Position numbers and translations under genes: made by a program. Below, in pieces: positions 35,691 to 48,200 of a stretch of DNA of 64,000 bases. This DNA comes from Tetrapyrgos nigripes (lineage: Eukaryota > Basidiomycota > Agaricomycetes > Agaricales > Campanellaceae), in assembly GCA_013368315.1 (NCBI GenBank), contig JAACJM010000112.1, forward strand, positions 124,001 to 188,000, given 5' to 3'. The notes beneath the pieces were generated by a model. That model worked only from the letters and a program-made list of their open reading frames with translations. It had not been told where the DNA came from and ran no database searches. Every line of letters starts with the position of its first letter. Position 1 is the first letter of the stretch.

Positions 35691-35790
35691 CCTCCCTACC
35701 TAACAGCACAGAGACATACGAGATTTAGGAAGAGTTTGGGAAGAGTTTTGATTCATCAAGAGTACTGGATGGCGGATGCAAATTCCCTAG

Positions 35791-37051
35791 TTACGAGGCC
35801 GAATGAAATGAGGGTGAGTTCTTTACACTCCATTTCCGCGTGTGGCTATGTCAAATCGATCCCTGCTTGTCCCGTTCATAAATTCCTAAAACTCCCGAGT
35901 TCTAATTATCATAAAAAAACGAATCCAGCCCCTTCCCGGCATCCTTCTCCTCTGATACTTTGTACACTCACTAAATCTCTGTTGTAGCGAGATACACCAG
36001 TCCTTAGTCCTCGCTGTTGACAACGTAGAGCTCCAGTCCTTTCCCTCGAATTCCACATGACACAGCCACTAAAACGTGGCCAGAGCTGAGTTCCCGGTGT
36101 TCATAATCTTAGCGGCGCACTGAAGTGTGCCATCCCTGACTCCTTTACTCCCATCTCCTTCATCTTTTTCTTTCTTGTAATCCACTAACTGAGCTTGTGT
36201 TGACTGTGTAGTCACTGGAATGGAAATCATGAGTTGACTGAGATAATGCAGAGTTTCAGAGTCAAAGGTGTGACAAATGAACTCAACACCTTCATGGGTC
36301 TGTTTGATATATTTTGGGACAGATAGCAGCATACAAGAGCTTTTCTCCAAATATGCAACAGAAACCCTCTCCAAACAGATTGTCTAGCATGATAAGAGTG
36401 TACACATGCACTATCTACTCTATATTGGGTGAGTATACCTGTCACAATCACTGAGTTTTTAATTGATTATTCTTTCAGAATCTGTCCTTGGATCTTGTCC
36501 TCCATAGGACTGTTTGGAGTGAATCGGGATTGCAATATCTAAATCGAATTTGCCCTATTCATCATGCTAAATCTGACAGGCAATGTGAAGTACCTCATTT
36601 TCACTGTCAGTATGTATTGTTCTCCGACCTTCAATCCCGTGATGCGGTATTGCTCGTATCTTTGCAGTTGCCTTATGGATCATCCAGATTGCCTACTTCA
36701 TTATGCAAGTCATCTCAATCAAGACGCTGTATGCATCCAAGAGAAAGCACTAGTTCTCCGTGAACACAAGATTCACATCCCCAGAATTTCAAGCTGAGCA
36801 TGCAGATCTGGAATATTTTATGGGGAAAAAGGCAGTAGCTGTTTTATATATTTCTTTGTGTACTACCTGAGTGTTTTTGAGACAGCTTTAACCACTTGAC
36901 TGACTCCATATGGAACATTTAACTAGTCTCAAAAATTCCAATCATCAATGACACTTTATTTTTCAAAAGACTAGTAATTATGTACTATAAATCTCCTGCC
37001 TGTCTGGGCTCGTATTCGCCACGGCTCACCGATGGCCCACACCCCCCTTCA
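35791..37051. mobile_element. Long (1.26-kb) member of the TTACGAGGCC/hairpin element family
   Basis: Inserted in locus copy C: copy A reads 'gcctag|tatggc' where here 1,261 bp separate 'ccctag' and 'tatggc', again without a target duplication. The left end TTACGAGGCCGAATGAAATG matches the 409-bp copies. The right end has a degenerate 'ggctcgtattcgccacggct' then 'gatggcccacaccccccttca'. The interior (36070-36960) is AT-rich, with short frames of no recognised family, so it is either a foreign filler or a worn longer form. Confidence 0.75.
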
Positions 37052-37878
37052 TATGGCATTCAGCACTGTACGGTACATGGGGATTTACGCAGGCACTATC
37101 CGATGACCGTGTCAGCAACAACCCTTATACGCAGGTATATACATCTATCACTGTGAACTGATGCTCATCGACGTCAACGTTCAATGATGATCCATTTCTA
37201 TAACAGGATAAGCCAGGCAGTGGATACGATCATTCAATACACTAGTATGTGGATCGACAATGCTATGCCCAGCGTCACAATCAGACTCCTTGTCTCAATT
37301 GCCCCAGTCTCGAGGGCTACAGCCATCGCGCTACTTGTCATTATCATGATGAGATGACATCTGAGACTGAGACGCGACGCGCGACACGGTCACACGGATG
37401 CGGAACCGATAGTATTCCGTCACGGACTGATTCGCAGTCGAGATGTACGGACCATTCGGTGTGTATCTATCTGTCTTCTATCTATCTGATACCGACTCAG
37501 CAATAGTTCAAGCATAATAAGGTATCCCTTTAGCAATCAAGGCATGGTACTACGTGGCCATCGAGTACAATATGGAGTCTCCCAGCTTTGTCCAACTGCA
37601 GTAAATGACAATCTCGAGTACAACAGCCACTTCCATTCCTAATCAAACGCCGCAGTGTGGAGTGAAGGAACGAAACGTGAGACTGAAAAGAGACGCCATA
37701 CAGTGAATCATTGGACTTAGAGACGTAGATTGAAGTGCAGGCAATGCTGCTCGATACTTAACGCCGACAATCATCTGACCTCCTATCAGTACGCAATACG
37801 CAAGTAGTAAGTAATCAAATCATGGTATCAACCAACCAGTCCTTAAGACTTCAAGGCAGGGGCGCTGGCTGGCAAGGG

Positions 37879-37886
37879 TATAAAAA
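37879..37886 (+). promoter_or_regulatory. TATA box of the copy C secreted gene
   Basis: TATAAAAA about 262 bases upstream of the ATG at 38148, within 'gggtataaaaacca'. Identical in copy B. Confidence 0.6.
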
Positions 37887-38147
37887 CCACCTGAATTAAC
37901 GTCCATTTCCTCAGACACCAACCGTCCTTCACTGGTCGATTGTCTCAACTTTTCTCTCTCTCTTCATCTCTTTGAACGGGCTGGTCCCTGTTCTTTCTAC
38001 TCTACTCTACTTGATCGCATCACCTTGGGCCGGTCCTCTGACTGCTGCAATCAACCTCGTTACTCTATTCAGCTACTCTGCTACCTACTCGACCCAGTTC
38101 CTGAATTCCCCCATTTCCTTTATCAATCCTTCGCCTCACGAATCACG

Positions 38148-39440
38148 ATGATGTTCAACAACAAGCTCAAGTCCAAGGTTTTGTACCTCTTCCTCGCTCT
38201 CGCCGTTTTACAGGTGACGGTGAACGCAGCTCCGGTAAGTTCAAGCTCTGACTCGCTGCCCTTGCAATTCATTAGTAACTACTAACCTTGATTTTCCTTC
38301 AAATCAAAGGCTTCGAGCAAGAAAACCACAGCAACTTCGAAAACTTCTACGTCGACTAGTAGTACCAGCAAGCCCGTGTCTACCACTAGTACCAGTAGCT
38401 CGACCTCGTCGAAACCTACTGGCTCCACCACGTCGACGTCGGGCTCTGTGGTCCCCACTGGAACAACGAATTCTACATCTACAGGAACGAAGACTGGAAC
38501 TGGAACGGCTACTAGTACCGGCAACTCCACAGTCCCAACTGGTGGACCTGGGAACTCTACAACTGGCGGAGGGCAGAACGGAACGATTCCAGACTCGTTC
38601 AAATTTAAGCCTTTGAATGTACGCACTTTATATATTATTCTCGTGGACTTGTATTGATCCTCGTCTGTTCTTCATAGTCCTGTCCCCTCCCCGGCGGCAA
38701 GGCCAACGGTACCGGTTCCTCCACGAACACGACGACCGGGAAACCCAAGAGAGATATCGTAACGTTGTCAGCTCGAGCCGGTGAAGAATTCCTCGGATTC
38801 CGTGGTGTAGAAAACGCATTGGCTCAGGAATACGAGAGTGGTCAATTCCCTGAGCACTTGGACCGTCAGGCAGAATTGGGTATTGCGATTTATGTTGCGG
38901 AAGATTTTGATAAGTACGTGATCGATGGTGCCATTGCATTGATGGCCAACTCACCGCTGTTTGTCTTGTATAGCTCGTACAATACGAAGGACAAAGTCTG
39001 TTTGGTCTATGCCAAATCGCTCGATGACTGGAAGGCTATTCAGAAGGTGAGTTATTCGAAAATCCCAGTCCGCAAGGCATACCTCCTTATTCTCGCCCAT
39101 TTCTTCTCAGATCTGGTTCACCCAAGACAAGGTAAACAACAAACCCGTCATCGCAGACTTCCAAAGCAACGATCGAATGCGCGCCAGGCTCGAGGACAAC
39201 CGTAAAGCAGCTGCTGAGAGCGCTGGTCTAACCGTTGGCGCTAAGCAAGGCTCTTCATACCCAATGGTCAGGTTCTCTGGGTATAACAATGGTGCACAAA
39301 TGGCTATTCCCAACCATATGATCGCGGACCACATCATCATCAGGTGTTATGACAAGAATGCTCCTGAGCTGAAGGCTGTGCAGGGGTTGAAATATGCGGA
39401 GAAGGCTGCAGAATGGGACATTAAGTTTACCAACTGTTAA
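38148..39440 (+). CDS. Secreted Ser/Thr-rich protein, possible ADP-ribosyltransferase-like fold (copy C)
   Basis: Exons 38148-38234, 38310-38618, 38678-39046 and 39111-39440 give 364 residues, the same as copy B. All three introns are phase 0. The layout is signal peptide, Ser/Thr/Gly-rich stalk, dibasic GKPKR, and a C-terminal domain of about 200 residues with two cysteines (VCLVYAK and IIRCYDK, plus a terminal TNC). The dibasic site suggests the stalk is cut off as a propeptide, or that the domain is released from a wall-bound form. It could be an effector-like, defence or self-recognition protein; none of these is demonstrated. Both copies share an identical promoter, so dosage may be doubled. 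Confidence 0.75.
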
Positions 39441-39695
39441 TTCAGGGATTGGGGATTGTTATGTTTAGGGAATTTGTACGGGTACAGTAGCAGATTGAAT
39501 GGTATCAGGTTGAATTTTAATCAGGAAAACGAAATGGTTGTACTGGACTATCAATCCGTGATACCTCGTTGGAGGGAGTCCTACGATGGGTCAATCTGCC
39601 CAGCATTGGGTGGATTAACCGGAACTATTTTCATTCCGTTTGAGTAAGGGTACGAGAATCGTTCAACATCACCGCGCACGTCGTAATGACAAAAG

Positions 39696-42600
39696 TCAAA
39701 AATTGAACTGGTCGAAATTCGCGTCCGCAGAAGAGTTATTCGCGGTATTCAGTAGCTGCCCAACACCTGCCATGAATGAATCCCAGTCCTGGTTCGCGCT
39801 GTGGTAAGAAGATTGAGGTCAGAAAGAATCACGACAGAAAGAGGAAGGCATTACCTGGTACTATTTTGCAGTGTGCCTTCGAGAACAAAAAGAAATCAAG
39901 TACTTATTAGCATCATGCATTGCGAAAAAAAAAAAAAAAACGTTTCTAGCGAACTCACCCGGATTAGACGGAGACATAACACTAAATGATCCATTCGCAT
40001 TCCCCATGGTATCGTCAAACAAGGAAAAATACTGGACGTCCGGGTAAGGCGAAGATGAAGAGGTGAGCGAGTCAAAGTTCAACGCCTCGAGGTAATTGGA
40101 GTTCGAATTTGACGGATTTTGTCCAAATTGCCCAGTGCCAGGCGGTCCATTGAACGAACTCTGACTGGAATTATGTATGGGAAGTTCTCCGAGTTCACTT
40201 GAATAGAAAGGAAGTTGGGTTGGACTAGGAGGGTGATTGTTTTCCGTAAACCTCGGGTTTTGGGGTACATTGGCCCATGCACCGCTGATTGCGGACACTT
40301 GATTTGAAGGAAGCTGATTGGGATGATTGGGTATGGTAGGACCCTGTGTCATGGAGTTATTTTCCGTCGGAACAGCGGGAGATCCCAACGTGCCAACCGG
40401 AGGTGGTAAGTGGCTAGCAAACATCATGACATTGAGGACGTCGCTAGGAATCATAGGCGTATGAGGACAGTATGGAGCAGAACGGTACAGGGAACTTACA
40501 CGAATCGACCAGCAAGTAGATACCTTCAAATTAATGTGAGCATCAGTCTTGTAGAAAGATGTGACCGACATACTTTGGTTCGTACAAGCGAAGGAGGTCC
40601 ATACATTTGTGAATATCCATCATCTCTTTTCTGACATCAAACTTGATGTTCAATCGTATGGATCTGATGAGGTTCAGCGCGAGAACAGTAGCAGAGTTGA
40701 AGAGCACGATCTACGTATACCAGAATAACGGATTCGTCACATTCGTCAGAACACTGTAGAGAGGTAGAGAGAGGATGACAACTTACCATCAACTGTGGAT
40801 GATAACGCATCGAGCGCTTCATGCATCTCTCGCAGACGCGTAAGCACGATCTAGCTGCGTTCGTGCAAATGGCCAAAGAAGGGAACGACAATATTCCAGA
40901 GCCATCCTTTGGGCGAGGTATGAAGCGCCTATGAACTCCAATTTGAACCCAGTAATACCAAGAGTACAGAAGGGTGGATTGAGTGAAAAAGATCGGGTCT
41001 TGATGCTCCTGGTCCCATTGAACTAGAAGATTTTTCATGTTCTCTGAATCTGCGAAAGGACGGATGAAGGATGAGCTTACGGTGTTCCGGTATCAGACCC
41101 ATCCATTGGTTCAACGCCGAGTCAATCCCCATCACTGCCTTTTCGTACCACTCAATGCTCCCTATACCCATCTTGTTCCCAAGTTCAGATTTCCTCACGG
41201 AGTACTGTTCGAACGAGCATATGCACATAAGCCTTCAATCAATAGCGTCGCAAATGCACTACTCACAATAGTTAGCTGAGCGAACCCGTATATTTCCATC
41301 AACTTCAGATATGCATTGAAGTAGGAAATTCTACACGGCTTTCCGGGCGGTTGAACGAAAGGGGGGCTACCGTCCTCCGGGTCCCAATACTCGTCGTCAC
41401 ATTCAATCAAGGGTTCTACGTCAAAGCTAGAACAGAGCTTATCATATCGGTTCTATAATCTCAGGCTAAAGAAGACAGGGAAACGTACTCTTGAATAGAC
41501 GTAGCCCTCGGCCTCCCAAAAAGCGTGCTCATCCTGATATCCACGACGATCAAAGTCCAAAAAGCCCGTTTCCACAACTCTCCTTGGACAGTAGGCTGCT
41601 TAGAGCTAATAGTATATCGCCTATGAGCTCCCTTCTCTTGCGCACGCCGAATAGCCATTCCAGCTATCAACCACGCACTGTCAACTCCCTTTGGCATGGA
41701 ATGCATATAAAACAGCATCAACTTGTAGGCCGACCCAGCAAGGAAGAAGTCAGCTATGAAAACAAACTACATTATGCGGAAGTTAAAGTCACTTACGCAA
41801 TACAGCTGAAGATGCTCCAGCTCCAACGTCTGATTAAACACAAATTGATCCATCCGTACCTGACTAGCCCACCGTTCTCCTTCATTCGCATCCGTACGAG
41901 ATCCAGACAACAGTCTAGTCCCAAGAGCGCATACTGCCAAGACAATCGCGCCGAATGCTGGATCACGACGATGTAGACCTTCTGATATGGATTTTTCGAA
42001 AGACGGTCGATGAAGAAGAGGGCTATAGGGCTCCCATTGGATAAAGTAGACGTTTAATAGTTGGGAAAGGACGTCTTGAGAAGGAAATTCGTATGGGGGA
42101 AGAGGAGGTTGTAGTTCTGGTCGCGAGATTGGGTACCAAGATGGCCACTGTACCGTTACACCGTAGACGAATGATTAGACGAATGATGATCAGCGTGTAA
42201 AAAGTTCACTCACAGGTTCAGGATCCCAAAACTCAGGCCTCCTCACACTCGCAAAGATAGACGTCCAATCCGGTAAATCAGACCCAGCAAGTTCCTTCTT
42301 ATGCTCCATCGCAACCTTCATAAGCATAATGTTACTCGATTCACCAAAATGTGTCCCCTTTAGAGTGCCAAACGAAAAGTGCGCGAGAACTTTGGACAAG
42401 TCGTCTACATTATCATTCTCGTTGTCGGTGGGCTCTAACTCGGGAGATTTAGTGAAACTTGAAGAGGCTTCGAATTCGCAAGGGAGACTTGGACTCCGGC
42501 AGACTCCGGAGCCGTGGAGGATACTGGATGGTGATTGCTCAGACGCAGACTGTGATCCAAGTCTAGAGTGGGGAGGATTCGAGTTCGAGTGTGACAATTT

Positions 42601-43342
42601 CGAGTCCAAGTTCTCTTCACCATGACGGAGGCTGAGGATCCAATTGTCGTAATCACCAAGCTCGCGGTCCTTCTCGAGTTCTTTGATCCTATTGGCCAGT
42701 TTGATTAAGATTTTTCGAATGGATTCTTTGTCTTCTGGAATCAAAAATGGTTCCGAAGACGTTCCTTTGAGGATATTGGCAACCAGAACGTGTACTGATT
42801 GGGAAGCTGATGTTCGGATGGCCCTGTACACGAAAAAATAAGAAAAAAGAGGAGAGACAGATGATTAGACGGCGCATATGAACAGTTGTGATGTAATACC
42901 CAGGTTTAGGTCCACGTTTCTGAAAAGTATCATATCGAGATGTAAGCAACCGAGTGTGCCAGCAAGAAAATAAATGGATGACCGCTCACCTGGTGCGCTT
43001 TACTACGGACACAGGCAATACCCAAGGTCAAGCACGAGCTACATATATTGTTGACCATTTTTTCACTGTCACCTATCATCTCGAAAGGAAATTAGGGCAT
43101 CGTACGCTTCGAAGTCACAGCACATATATGTGAGTGGTGAGAGATCGTGGACTTACAGCGAACTATAGGAGTAGGTTACCAGCAGAGAAAAGAAACGGGA
43201 AAAGATTAGTAAAAGCGTCCCTCCTGCTCAGAACAACCTAGGAAAGAAAAAGAATCAACGACTCACTTTTTCTCCTCCTACATTCATCACATGCATTCTG
43301 GAGTCTTTTCTTCTTCTCTGGGCCTGGACGATCCTCCGGCAT
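39696..43342 (-). CDS. Zn2Cys6 transcription factor with fungal-specific regulator domain
   Basis: Nuclear DNA-binding regulator. N-terminal exons: 43342-43267, micro-exon 43161-43156 (6 nt), 43072-42990, 42919-42900, 42823-42214, 42147 to about 41797; further exons run to the stop at 39696. They assemble the binuclear cluster (six cysteines, about residues 18-50) beginning NACDECRRRKIRC and then CSSCLTLGIAC, followed by the basic KRGPKPG linker. The regulatory domain shows LLNVYFIQWEPYSPLLHRPS, SAWLIAGMAIRRAQEKGAHR, LWKRAFWTLIVVDIRMSTLF and FGRPRATS. The C-terminus is Asn/Ser/Pro-rich and ends WDSFMAGVGQLLN...FDQFNF. The join near 41797/41750 does not keep frame with the GT donor; a GC donor two bases earlier would. 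Target genes unknown. Confidence 0.85.
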
Positions 43343-43805
43343 GGATGGTGGTAGTGGTTTGAAGTCAAGAAGCGTTTATTTGGACGTGTTTCCGCTGCAA
43401 TACAGTGAAAAGATCGGCGAGTTGCGTATTTTGCCGGCAACCCCTACATCAGAAAGGCTCCGCAAGGGCTCAAGCCCAGGATCAGGGGACTTGCCTGAGA
43501 ATACGCGTCAGTAGCTGCGCCAATGTAATAATAGTATGATACGTACGGTAGCTGGAAGATAAGTATCACTGAATTGCGAATGAGTCATTGGCAGTCATAT
43601 TTCTCCTCGAAGTGACTCGATTCTACTTGGATTCCTAGCGAGGTATACATAGAGTTCTGCCACCTAAGTCATTGAGTCTTGACGTATGTGTTGAGGTCTT
43701 CATCGTCACCAGATCGTCACTATGAAGACTGGTTGAGTAGCAGGAAGCAGAAGGAATATGAAACATGGCTAAAAGTCTTCCCTACAAGCGGCTGGCCGTA
43801 GGGGG

Positions 43806-45287
43806 ACTTACCATTGACACGACCTATAAGTCTAGCGGAATCCCTATCACTGTACGTGACAATGAAACTTGAAAGACCTGCCACCAACAGTGGTATCCGA
43901 GTCGATTGCTCGAGAATTGCCACTTGTATAGATAGTGTTTCCGGATCCTGAATGAATGAATGATTTTGAATGTTTGAAGTAGCGATAATTATTGCCAAGT
44001 CTGGACTGACCATTAGTACGATGCAAGTAAGTACGATGAACTATGTAGTTCGGCTACCAACGGACCGTCATAAGCCTCGGGACCGAAATCGCCTGATCCA
44101 GGAGTTATGTTGCTCGCTGATGAGGTTATCCTTTCCTTCAATAAAACAGCGATACTCATCACTCACCATTAATATTGATACGATCAACAAGTCTAGTGGA
44201 ATCCCCGACGTTGTTAAAAAGGCTTGCCACCAACAGTGAGGTCCGGGCGCTTCAGTGTTTACGCCTTCTCACTGCCATTCAGCATTAGAAAGACCCACAA
44301 TACTATTGAAGTGATGAATATGACAGCTAAAATGACTTTCTGCATGCGAGGGACTTACCAACATGCGAATACATATACTTTAATGGTAGTATGAGCCATT
44401 TCTGCAGAAAGTCCTCTAGTGAAGACAATGTCTCTACACAGCAACAACTATCATCTCCTACCACTTAGCTGACTCCAATAGACTCATAGGTATATGGTAT
44501 GGAGGGGGAAAAAGAGAGGACAAGTCCCAGCCTACCTTTTAAATCAGGCATGTCCGAACTCGCGGAAAACAAACTTCCGGCTTACAAGCACTTGTGTAAG
44601 CGGCCGCAATGCCTGTAAGTGATCGGACAAAATGCTGATGCTCAGTCATCCTCCGACCCTTGGTGGCTGGTTATCGGCTCCTTCGTTTAATTCGAGATGT
44701 ATAACGTTTTCAAGAACCTTGACCTATGAAATTTGCGCTTACCACTAGTGTGAATACATTCCATAAATCCAGAGACCATTGGCAATGGATCCCCAATCAA
44801 CGCGAAATTATACAAGCTGTACTTATCTGAACCAGACATCAGCTGCATTACACGGCGTCCCTGCTCAGAAACATGAATTATCCAACCTTGGTTAGCTCTG
44901 ACGTAGAAATTAGTTGAATTCGGAGTTTTGGACGGTCTCCAAGAATATTTGAAATCGACATCCGGCCCGGGGGAAGTGAAGTGACATTTTTGAGGAATAA
45001 CACCTGAAATAACTCACCCCGAGTCCATTGCCAGCGTTGCAAACAACGAGTCTAGAGGTGGGAAGTGGAAGTATACGTGCTGTAATGCATGGTATATGTA
45101 CACGGGGAGCTGGCTTGACATAGATACTTAGTATCTGAAAGTGCTTTGACATGAGAACGGAGGGGGAGGAGCCGGGACAATGAGAGCTAGAGCTAGAGAT
45201 GGATGGCACGAAGGGGGGAAGGGAATATGAAAAGGATTTACAAACTGAAATGCACATAAGAATGAAGAAGAGACAATCATGCAGCAT
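43806..45287 (-). pseudogene. Decayed relative of the repeat-peptide precursor locus
   Basis: Read on the minus strand, this stretch matches the 61.7-62.6 kb locus in order. About 45070-44980 resembles 61740-61850 (both have 'tttgcaacgct' or 'cttgcaacgct' and a 'gtcacttcac' followed by 'cggatgt'). Exon-like ends GDSTRLVDRI...NG (44190) and RDSARLIGRVNG (43815) match GGDSARLINRING of that gene and are followed by 'ggtgagt' or 'ggtaagtcc' donors. An intron-like 'aaatcattcattcattcag' is also shared. No intact signal peptide or Lys-Arg repeat is visible. A small diverged gene is the alternative. Confidence 0.45.
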
Positions 45288-48200
45288 TTGAGTTATTCAA
45301 CAGACGACATATAAGCTTTCTAACTCCTCCTTTACAAGGAGACAATGACAGAAAGATAGAATAAACACGCAAGTTGGAGTAGGTATTTGTGGCAGGTCTA
45401 GTACTGCTTGCGTATACATCGTAGTTAGCTCTGTACCAGAATCCATAGCGTGCGGCGCTTACATAGCGATAGCTAGCAATTGGCCTACTCCAACGTACAT
45501 ACCTGAATTGGGACCAATGCGCCTGCCCACTGCCCTCTAATCTGATGCAAAGAGAGTACTAGTTACTAGTAGCACAGAAACGCTACGTGTACACATTCAC
45601 TCCACGATGCCTGAAGGTAACATTGGTTGGCTCTGGGTGTGACGGTGTGTTGACATGGTCGTAGATGGTCGTCTGCATCTATTTCAACTTCAGTGTCTTT
45701 TGGTTACATGTAGGTATACTTACGATCTTTAATCTCTCCAACCATAGCCGTGGCCGGCCGCGGTTCCACTCCGTCCTCCCTTTCTCCTCTCGGTCTCTCC
45801 TCTCCTCGTTACCCAAAATTCCTGCCATCATCCAAAGGGTCGAGCGCCAATCCAGCCTCCTCTGGTGGTCGGTTCTGCTCTAAATTTCCCCTTGTGCTTC
45901 TTATAGTACCAAAGAGTGCCATCGCCAAACCAAGGTATGGATAGAGCACTCCGTCATTGTCGGCAACGTCAAACACGATGAGCTCGAGAATTTTCGAGCA
46001 AATCCGCGCGTTATGGTGTGACTGTCACGCCACACGTCTCCTCCTGATTGGCTGACGACCTCTTGCTCCTCGACCTCCTCTCCTTTACGGGTTACTATGG
46101 AAACCCGGAAGGCCTCGCTCGTTAAGCGATCCGCTTTTCATTGGCGATACTTTGGACCCCGAGCACTCTCTCACCCTTGATATGCCCATATTGTATATTA
46201 ATCTGTATTTCGTACTCGGATCCAAGAGTTTTTTCGTGAGACAGTGAAACCAAGCTGGATGTTAGACTGGGGAAAAGACTTAACCACCTGATATCACCAA
46301 GTAACCAGGGATATAAGCGTTTAATGAGATGCCCTCCACTTGGATAAACCAGGGTACCCAGATGGACTTCAAGGTCATTGGTATGGTGGCCCGTAAGCTG
46401 TGCAGGAATGAGTTACATTAGCTATATAAGGAATATGACGGTGACGGCGCGTACGTCGGGATTCTGCTTCGCATCGCGCCTTTCATCATGCAGCACGACA
46501 TCGTAAATTATATCATTAATACTTGAATGTCATGCTACTGTGGAATATCTCTCTGACCTGTGCCACACAATTTTACAAACCAATGGTGGATAGCGGCACA
46601 TATTTCTTGAATATAGTCGTAAGTAGAGTGAGACTTTCAACCTCAAGAGGATGCACTGAGGCTTATATATCACTAGAAAAGAGTATATATATTGAAGGAT
46701 CAGTATTAACCAGTCGCAGGAAGTGCACCGCCATTTTGTACTGATGGAATCTCTGCCCGCCGCTTTGGCTTTGCGACGACGACGAGCTCATGTCTAGGGG
46801 TATATGTGATGTATTTCTTGCGTTAAATAGCTTCTGTATGCCATAGGATGGGTTATATATAGTTTGATGCCTATCGGAAACGATGAAGGGTTCTGAACTA
46901 GAAAGTTACTGTTTCGCGTAAGATTTCCTATGTACTTCATAGGACCAAAGTGCTTTAAGAGTGTGCCAAACGCACATAGTTGTAAACTAATGGGATAGCT
47001 TCAGGTTTCATTATATACAGCACTGCCCCATATAAGTGCTCTCTTCAAGTACGAATGCTGCAAAATGGTGAAATTTCGAGTCTTTTACTAACACCATTGT
47101 AAGGAATCACTTATACATGTCCTGCACATATCCTGACTCAAAGCAGGAGACAGCAATGAGGCAACAGGAGGATGGGAACTTGTGTCAGGTGTGGCGAGTA
47201 GCAGTTCCTGACCAAGATGGAGATATGAGAGGAATAAAATGAGCAATAACCAAGATCTGAAAGAAGATGCACATACCAAAAGACTCAGGACTTAAAGGAA
47301 AGGAGGATGAGTGTGTGAGCGTGATTTGAGTCAGCATGGAACCATGTAGTAAGTACAGTTGAAATAGTATGTGTGAATACTTGAAAGATGTAAGATTATA
47401 AGAGACTACAAGATAAAACCAAGGGAAGGGATCATCGACACGTATAAAAGGAGATGCATTAGTGTATGTCCTGAAGAGAACAATAGTTACATGCATGAAA
47501 GAGGACGGACATAAGCAGTGAAGCACATGTTCCAATGCTCGAGTCTCCGGTTGCGGAAGATTGAATCTGGCTCAAAGGGGACTGTAGCTGGCAATCCCTG
47601 TTATTTGAATGTAATTCAAAGCAGCAATAGTTGAAATTCAATGCTTTCAATTGATCCTCTGGGTTGGATCATCACTAGTACTTAGATGCAAGAATTGATA
47701 TTTGATATGTGTGTTCAGCTGCATTTGCCATAATTTGCAACTTATTATTATGAAAATTTGCTTGAGAATAAATAAAGGGACACTGTTTAAGTCACTGATG
47801 CTGCTTAGTATTATGCAGAAGGTTTATGAAGCTGAATACTGTAATACTGATTTCAGTATTGCATGAAGACGCGTCCAGCTTGATTAATCTCTATACGCGT
47901 GGTTTAGCCACAATCACGTACTAACGAAGTCACGACCCCCACACCAACGACCTCATTAATTCCTTGCATCCTAGATAAGCTACTTTTTCTGGCTTAGCTC
48001 CGCATGATTCCCATTCTTTCTCTGGATTTATTATGTCTACACTCTACAGGTTTCGTATTTCTTATGTGTTTTCTCCTTCATTATGTCTTTTTGTGATTAC
48101 TTATACCCTTTATGTCTTTTTCTTATGAGTTTCTGTCTTCCTCGCCCTCGTTCCAGTCTCAATTTACCTCCCATGACCTGTCCAAACTGCCTTGACTCAT

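Larger units (their letters stand above)
37791..39537. repeat. Right arm of the perfect 1.75-kb inverted repeat
   Basis: Mirror of 31722-33468. Outside the arm, toward the spacer, the two sides are still related but clearly diverged, as is copy A. The sharp edge between identity and divergence is at 37790/37791. Confidence 0.9.

Noticed and set aside
36069..36374. 101-codon minus-strand frame inside the 1.26-kb element
   Set aside because: No transposase, helicase or other family motif is visible; more likely chance in AT-rich filler.
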